A stretch of 64,000 nucleotides of DNA from Emticicia fluvialis (lineage in GTDB: Bacteria > Bacteroidota > Bacteroidia > Cytophagales > Spirosomataceae): positions 1-64,000 of the forward strand of contig NZ_JANUSD010000014.1 in the NCBI RefSeq assembly GCF_024793945.1, given 5' to 3'. The position numbers and the translations under genes were made by a program. Numbering within the stretch: the first letter of the stretch is position 1; every line of letters starts with the position of its first letter. This document shows, one piece after another, positions 59,696 to 64,000 of the stretch. The notes under the pieces are model-generated. The model was not told the DNA's origin and did not search any database. It saw nothing but the letters and a program-made list of their open reading frames with translations.

Positions 59696-60931
59696 TTATA
59701 ATTGTCTTGGTAGGGTAATAACAAATTCAGTGCCTTTGTTTTCCTGGCTTGAGTAATCAATTTTTCCTTTTAACAGATTTACGTACTGATTCACGATGCT
59801 GAGGCCTAAGCCAGTACCCTGTATTTCGCCGGCGTTGCTCATTCTGTAAAACCGCTCAAACAGGTGTTTTTTCTCAGCCTCCGGTATACCAATGCCTTCA
59901 TCTTGTACCCGAAGCGTTACGCTGTTTTCGTCCAGGCGTACGCTTACAAACACTTGTGCGCCCTCAGGCGAAAACTTGATGGCGTTAGAAACAAGGTTTA
60001 TTAAAATGTTTTTGATGATCTTGGGGTCGATTCTTACCTGGTGCGAGTCGTCTCCTGAAATGCAGTCGTACAATATCTTTTGCCCTTTTTTTGCAATGCC
60101 CTGCATCTGCTGGCAAATTTCGTCAATCAGCTCGCTGATGTCAAATGTTTCAGGCGATACAATTACTTTGCCTTCTTCCAGTTTATTGAGCGATAGAAAA
60201 TCATTCAGAATTTCGGTCAGCATTCGTACCGACGATTTGATGCGACTAATGTGCTTGTCGCGTTTTTCGTTCTCGTCAAGGTCGGCGTATTTTTCAACCA
60301 GTGATAATGACGACAAAACTGTAGCCAATGGTGTGCGGAATTCATGAGAGGCAAGTGTAATAAACCTGGATTTCATCAGGTTCAGTTCCTGCTCGCGCTT
60401 TAGTGCTTTATCAAGTTCATCTTTGGTTTTTTCCAGTTTCTGAATGGCCTCTTTTAATACAAGCGTGCGTTCTTCCACCTCCACTTCCAGTTCGTTTTTA
60501 TAAGAAACCAATCTGTTTTCGGCTTTTTTACGAATGGTAATGTCAATAACAAAGGCTATCACATACGCGCCTTTGCTGTTGTGATAAGGGCTGAGGCTGA
60601 TTTCAACCGGAAACTCACTGCCATCTTTACGGCGGGCGTACAAATCCATGCCGCTGCCCATCGAGCGCGCATGTGGATGCTCGTTAAATGCTCTGCGGTG
60701 TTCGGTATGGGTATGGCGGAATCTGCCGGGAATCAGATCTTCAATAGACAGGTTCTCCAGTTCTTCAGGCTCGTACCCAAACATTGCCGCACCGCTTGGG
60801 TTTACTCTTACAATTTTCCCTTGCTTATCCGCTATTAAAATTCCTTCAGTGGCAAACAAGAAAATAGCCTCCGACTGGTGTAATATATCCATTTCCGCAA
60901 CTGTTGACCTCGTACCTGGGTTGTTTTTCAT
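59696..60931 (-). CDS. PAS-domain sensor histidine kinase
   Basis: I start it at 60931 (MKNNPGTRSTVAEMDILHQ), giving 411 aa; the longer frame from 61078 would run through the operator region. It has one PAS domain (about 18-135), a coiled coil (about 140-195), HisKA with ASHEFRTPLATVLSS, and HATPase_c with NLVSNAIKF, DEGIGIP and GTGLGLSI. No membrane helix. It is almost certainly the partner of the receiver-CRP protein encoded 10 bp downstream. The PAS ligand is unknown; the FRHTHTEHRRAF segment is His-rich but is a common PAS variant, not proof of haem. Confidence 0.9.
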   Translation of the reverse strand: MKNNPGTRSTVAEMDILHQSEAIFLFATEGILIADKQGKIVRVNPSGAAMFGYEPEELENLSIEDLIPGRFRHTHTEHRRAFNEHPHARSMGSGMDLYARRKDGSEFPVEISLSPYHNSKGAYVIAFVIDITIRKKAENRLVSYKNELEVEVEERTLVLKEAIQKLEKTKDELDKALKREQELNLMKSRFITLASHEFRTPLATVLSSLSLVEKYADLDENEKRDKHISRIKSSVRMLTEILNDFLSLNKLEEGKVIVSPETFDISELIDEICQQMQGIAKKGQKILYDCISGDDSHQVRIDPKIIKNILINLVSNAIKFSPEGAQVFVSVRLDENSVTLRVQDEGIGIPEAEKKHLFERFYRMSNAGEIQGTGLGLSIVNQYVNLLKGKIDYSSQENKGTEFVITLPRQL

Positions 60932-61027
60932 CAGCAAAGAAGAGAAGTTTTGTAAGCTAAAAATATGACAAATATCAGTTTTCTGAAACCGCCCAAATGT
61001 TTTTTTTTTGAGTTTATCATAGCTACT

Positions 61028-61043
61028 TATGATGAAACTCATA
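61028..61043. promoter_or_regulatory. CRP/FNR-type operator upstream of the universal stress protein gene
   Basis: TATGA-TGAAAC-TCATA repeats the hemN operator core with the same 6-bp spacer. Its centre (61035.5) is exactly 36.5 bp upstream of the last base of GAATTTTG (61072), the same distance as at hemN. It also lies upstream of the divergent kinase gene and could control both. Confidence 0.65.
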
Positions 61044-61064
61044 TTCAATGGCCCGAAAAATATA

Positions 61065-61072
61065 GAATTTTG
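61065..61072 (+). promoter_or_regulatory. -7 element GAATTTTG of the universal stress protein gene
   Basis: One mismatch from TAnnTTTG. It is placed 36.5 bp from the operator centre, as in the hemN promoter. It predicts a start near 61078, so the protein should begin at the ATG at 61102, not 61078. Confidence 0.5.
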
Positions 61073-61101
61073 TTGCAATGAAACTATCCAGATTCCGCAT
61101 T

Positions 61102-61920
61102 ATGAAAACTATACTACTGGCTACCGATTTTTCAAGGGCAGGCAATAAGGCTGCACATCTGGCTGCAAATATAGCAATAAAGCAGCAGGCGCGCCTGGTA
61201 TTGTTTCATGCATACCGTTTTTTGAATACCTATGATGATAATTACGGGCTGCCTATTGATGAAGTGAAAAGAATTAGTGCCAAAAAACTGAGTGATTTAA
61301 AAAAAAGAGTGATGGCCAGGGTTAATCAGCCACTAGAAATAGAGGTTTGTTACAGGCACGGTTCTGTAATTGATACCATTAAAACCGCAACTAAAGAATT
61401 TGAAGTTGACCTGATTGTGATGAGTAGCGTGGGGGACTCTCCGCTTGGCGCTGGTTTTTTTGGTAGTGCGGCCACCGAAATGATTGATTCATTGAAAATA
61501 CCAATGCTGGTTTTACCGCCCAACTACACAATTAAGCATTTTGAAAATGCCGTGATGGGGGTTGACCTGAGCAAACCCATAGATGCCGCCGTATTAGGAA
61601 AAGCTATTTATTTTTTAAGAGACCTTGACACCGTGGTTGATGTAATTTATGTAGCCCCCAATACACCGGCATTACCAATAGAAGATATTAAAAAAGCAGA
61701 ATTAAGCTTGCGTGAGTTACTGAAGAATGTGCCGCATACGTTTCAGACAGTGACTGGTAAAAATCAGGTTGAGACCATTAACAGTTTTGTTAAAAGCAGA
61801 AATGCTCAACTTTTGATTACGTTTCCGAAGCATCATGGGTTTCTTGAGAAGATTTTCTTTGCAGGTAATACCCGTCGACTGGTTTTTGATGCCGAGGTTC
61901 CGGTTTTGGCAATACAGTAA
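61102..61920 (+). CDS. tandem-domain universal stress protein (UspA family)
   Basis: The 272-aa protein (from 61102, MKTILLATDFSRAGNKAA) has two Usp folds. The first (about 1-145) ends with GSAATEMIDSLKIPMLVLP, near the ATP-binding consensus. The second (about 150-272) is more divergent and ends FFAGNTRRLVFDAEVPVLAI. An ATG at 61078 would add eight residues but coincides with the predicted transcription start. The upstream CRP/FNR-type site and the neighbours suggest induction under oxygen limitation or energy stress, as for many Usp genes. Confidence 0.9.
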   Translation: MKTILLATDFSRAGNKAAHLAANIAIKQQARLVLFHAYRFLNTYDDNYGLPIDEVKRISAKKLSDLKKRVMARVNQPLEIEVCYRHGSVIDTIKTATKEFEVDLIVMSSVGDSPLGAGFFGSAATEMIDSLKIPMLVLPPNYTIKHFENAVMGVDLSKPIDAAVLGKAIYFLRDLDTVVDVIYVAPNTPALPIEDIKKAELSLRELLKNVPHTFQTVTGKNQVETINSFVKSRNAQLLITFPKHHGFLEKIFFAGNTRRLVFDAEVPVLAIQ

Positions 61921-61944
61921 ATTTAACGCTGAAAAATACTATAC

Positions 61945-62292
61945 ATGAAGATTGTTGTTGATAAGGAAATGTCAGTTAATCAGTTAGCAAGGGCATTTAA
62001 CGAAATTTACCCTTTTCTGAAGATAGAGGTGTATCATAGAGGAAATGAAATGAGCACTGACGCCTTCCATACTCTGAACGATATCTCAAGCCTGAAGAAT
62101 CCTTCGGTGTTTATTATATCACCGAATATGACAATTGAGCAGATTGAAGAGTATTTCTGGGAAAAACTAGGGTTACAGATTAGTGTTTTCAGGAAAGTGG
62201 GAAACTCCTGGATACATACCGCATTTACTAACAAATGGACACTTGAACGCCAGAATGATATTGGACGCAATATCTACAGTTCTATTGTGTAG
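61945..62292 (+). CDS. small protein of unknown function in the stress unit
   Basis: A 115-aa soluble protein 24 bp after the universal stress protein gene, so very likely on the same transcript. It has an alternating beta/alpha pattern (MKIVVDKEMSVNQLARAFNEIYPFLKIEVY, SVFIISPNMTIEQIEEYFWEKLGLQISVFR) ending with GNSWIHTAFTNKWTLERQND. I recognise no named family. Its proposed control by the CRP/FNR-type operator upstream of the transcript is the best clue to its role. Confidence 0.78.
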   Translation: MKIVVDKEMSVNQLARAFNEIYPFLKIEVYHRGNEMSTDAFHTLNDISSLKNPSVFIISPNMTIEQIEEYFWEKLGLQISVFRKVGNSWIHTAFTNKWTLERQNDIGRNIYSSIV

Positions 62293-62421
62293 GTAAACAC
62301 TTTTACCTGCCAATAGAACTGCCAGCAATGGTATTTTATACATGTGCAATTGTTTATGTACTGCCTTAAAGATTTATCTGCCACTATTTTACTTTTCTCT
62401 TTAAAGTAATAAAGAATTTAC

Positions 62422-62450
62422 CCGAAAAGTGTGATTTTTCGGTTTTTTTT
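62422..62450 (+). terminator. terminator of the universal stress protein transcript
   Basis: CCGAAAA (62422-62428) pairs with TTTTCGG (62436-62442), followed by eight Ts. It is about 130 bp after the small-protein stop. Another hairpin TTACTTT/AAAGTAA (62389-62409) precedes it, so the 3' untranslated region is long and structured. Confidence 0.85.
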
Positions 62451-62519
62451 CTTTTAAATTTCCGTTGCTGCGTAGTTTTTAATACGATTAACAGAATCAA
62501 TAAGTTTTAGGTGTTTATT

Positions 62520-63638
62520 CTATCTGGCTTTCAGATACTCCAGCCTTTTGGTGGCATCAGACCTGTACTGCTTTACGGTGTCTGACGACAACAGGTATTT
62601 ATTATAGAACTCAACAGCGTGGTTTTTGTCGTTTTTCCAGTCGTAAGTTCGGGCCATTAAAAAAAGCAGGTAGGGGCGGTCATCGAACAGATAAGCGTTA
62701 TTATAGGCATCAATGGCTTCACTATAGTTTTTCTCTTTCTCGTTTATATAGCCCAGGGTATAATAATAATCGGCTATGTTTTCTGATACACCCATGGCAA
62801 TGGCTTTTTCGAAATGTATTTTGGCTTTGGCCATATTGTTTTCTTTCATATAGGCAAGCCCCAGAAAATAGTCTATCCCTTCTTCCGGCTCGCCTTTTTG
62901 CGTGTATTTTTCTAATACTTCTATGCATTGTCTGGTGCTGTCGGTTCGGTAATAGGCAAAGCCCAGCATGCGTTGATAAGCAAGGCTGGAGTCTCCCAGA
63001 GCCATCAGGGTTCGAATGGCCGGAATCACCTCCTGAAACTTCATCTCTTTATATAGCGCTTTAACTTTCAGCTGATGCAAAGGCAGGTAGGCAGAATCAT
63101 ACTTCAGGTGTCTTTCTACCAGATTAAGACAATTTTTGGTCATGTTTCTGCGCATATATACTTTGCCCAGTTCGTTTGCGCAATCAAGGTCGTTCAACGA
63201 AATGGCTTTGCGAAGTAAAACCATGGCCAGCGAATCGTTCCCTAGTTTAGTGTAAACCACCCCCAGTAGTTTGAGGTACGTAGCATTGGTTGAATCTACC
63301 TTTAACAGCTTAGTGTAATAGGTTTTTGCTTTCTTGTAATTGCCAGTGCTTTCGGCATTATTAGCAATCTGAAATAAGGCTGTACGATTGCTGGAATCGG
63401 CAACCAGCACTTTTCCGTAGAAGGTATCGCTTTGTTTGTAATCGCCGGTTTTTGCATAGCAAAAGCCTTTTTCAAGCAGGCAGGGTTGGGTATTACAGCC
63501 AGCCAGCATCTGAATGGCCTCGCCGAAACGGTAATCATTCATAAGTGCTTTGGCTTTGCTGAGTGTATTGTCGGCAGTGGTTTGGGCCAAAGTTTGGCCG
63601 TAAAAAAGAATAACAAAAAGATAAATGAAGTTTTTCAT
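62520..63638 (-). CDS. secreted tetratricopeptide-repeat protein
   Basis: The 372-aa protein has a signal peptide (about 1-18, YGQTLAQ). About eight TPR units follow across residues 25-360 (DYKQSDTFYGKVLVADSSNRTALFQIANNAE, NYKKAKTYYTKLLKVDSTNATYLKLLGVVYTKLG, NYSEAIDAYNNAYLFDD). No catalytic domain. It probably scaffolds protein interactions in the periplasm. A TlpA-like thioredoxin gene lies just upstream on the same strand. Confidence 0.85.
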   Translation of the reverse strand: MKNFIYLFVILFYGQTLAQTTADNTLSKAKALMNDYRFGEAIQMLAGCNTQPCLLEKGFCYAKTGDYKQSDTFYGKVLVADSSNRTALFQIANNAESTGNYKKAKTYYTKLLKVDSTNATYLKLLGVVYTKLGNDSLAMVLLRKAISLNDLDCANELGKVYMRRNMTKNCLNLVERHLKYDSAYLPLHQLKVKALYKEMKFQEVIPAIRTLMALGDSSLAYQRMLGFAYYRTDSTRQCIEVLEKYTQKGEPEEGIDYFLGLAYMKENNMAKAKIHFEKAIAMGVSENIADYYYTLGYINEKEKNYSEAIDAYNNAYLFDDRPYLLFLMARTYDWKNDKNHAVEFYNKYLLSSDTVKQYRSDATKRLEYLKAR

Positions 63639-63680
63639 GATTGCTTTAAAATTATGAGTGAATAGATTTCAGGCAAAAAA

Positions 63681-64000
63681 TTAATTGTTCAGGAGCTTAT
63701 CAAACATCCGCTTCACTTCAGGGTCAGATGGCCTTGGGGCATTGTCAGATATTATCTGTGCATGGGCATCAATGAGAAGATATCGGGGAATAGAGCTGAT
63801 ATTGAATCTTTTGGCAATTGCCGAAGCATTGCCGCTTGGCAATAGATAAGATTCGCCTGGGGCAATGCCCAATTGTTGCATAGCGTTGCTCCAGGCGTTA
63901 GGGTCTTCATCGGTTGAGATATAAACAAAACCAATGTCTTTCTGCGCATATTCTGCTTTCAGTTTATGCGAGGCCGGCATTTCTGCCCGGCATGGCCCAC
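63681..64000 (-). CDS. TlpA/ResA-like thioredoxin-fold protein (5' end outside window)
   Basis: Only the C-terminal 106 residues are inside the window. The frame runs through the right edge. The first complete residues read GPC, preceded by a cut codon (?GT) consistent with Cys, so the redox motif CGPC is at the edge, followed by RAEMPASHKL as in TlpA/ResA proteins. Later come FVYISTDEDPNAW, the cis-Pro region SIPRYLLID and a C-terminal helix. It is probably a periplasmic thiol-disulfide oxidoreductase, 42 bp upstream of the TPR gene. Confidence 0.88.
   Translation of the reverse strand, partial: GPCRAEMPASHKLKAEYAQKDIGFVYISTDEDPNAWSNAMQQLGIAPGESYLLPSGNASAIAKRFNISSIPRYLLIDAHAQIISDNAPRPSDPEVKRMFDKLLNN

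Noticed and set aside
60660..60740. FixL-type haem PAS in the kinase
   Set aside because: The His-rich FRHTHTEHRRAF segment is a widespread PAS variant; the FixL haem-binding context is not matched, so oxygen binding cannot be claimed.

Overview
The window looks like chromosomal core sequence from a Cytophagales-type Bacteroidota. The reasons are a T9SS type A C-terminal sorting domain, a Bacteroidota-type putative porin, TonB-dependent and M56/TonB protein families, a BlaI-M56 pair, and many promoters with the Bacteroidota -7 element TAnnTTTG. I see no rRNA, tRNA, CRISPR array, prophage, transposase gene or defence island. The genes are mostly housekeeping, envelope and signalling genes.

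Layout. 0-6 kb: an RND efflux operon (adaptor, pump, TolC-like channel) on the minus strand. 6-9.4 kb: aroQ, xerD, a PfkB sugar kinase and a secreted phosphodiesterase. 9.4-13.6 kb: a possible structured RNA, a large PAS/GAF hybrid histidine kinase and an overlapping response regulator. 13.6-20.1 kb: panC, alanine dehydrogenase with tsaE, and the cell-elongation pair mrdA-rodA. 20-25.8 kb: GH16 glucanase, TonB-dependent receptor, TAT-exported oxidoreductase and a lipoprotein. 25.9-30.4 kb: a rhodanese-nuoA-nuoB unit detached from the rest of complex I, a PASTA protein, a peptide transporter and a 580-bp gap with a promoter-terminator pair that looks like an sRNA gene. 30.4-36 kb: dienelactone hydrolase, dihaem cytochrome, then a BlaI regulator with two M56 membrane metallopeptidases and a TonB-domain protein. 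36-41.7 kb: ABC exporters, an M23 peptidase and a small repeat array. 41.9-54.7 kb: PBP1A, LytTR protein, lipid kinase, SUI1, MOSC, endonuclease III, VWA protein, porin, glycosyltransferase, rsmG, an S1-domain protein and RidA. 54.9-64 kb: a secreted FN3 protein, then an apparent low-oxygen signalling cluster (hemN, a receiver-CRP/FNR hybrid regulator, a PAS histidine kinase, a universal stress protein and a small unknown protein), a TPR protein and a truncated TlpA-like thioredoxin.

The most notable signal is regulatory. hemN and the universal stress protein gene each carry the palindrome TATGA-N6-TCATA. In both cases its centre lies exactly 36.5 bp upstream of the last base of a TAnnTTTG-like -7 element, which is the class II CRP/FNR activator position. 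The two sites flank a gene for a receiver-CRP/FNR hybrid protein and its putative histidine kinase, so the cluster looks like a local self-contained regulon. Second, the BlaI-M56 locus has two AACTA-N6-TAGTT palindromes exactly 20 bp apart over its promoter. It also encodes an unusual chimera: M56 protease, carboxypeptidase-regulatory-like domain, TonB C-terminal domain and a receptor-plug-like tail.
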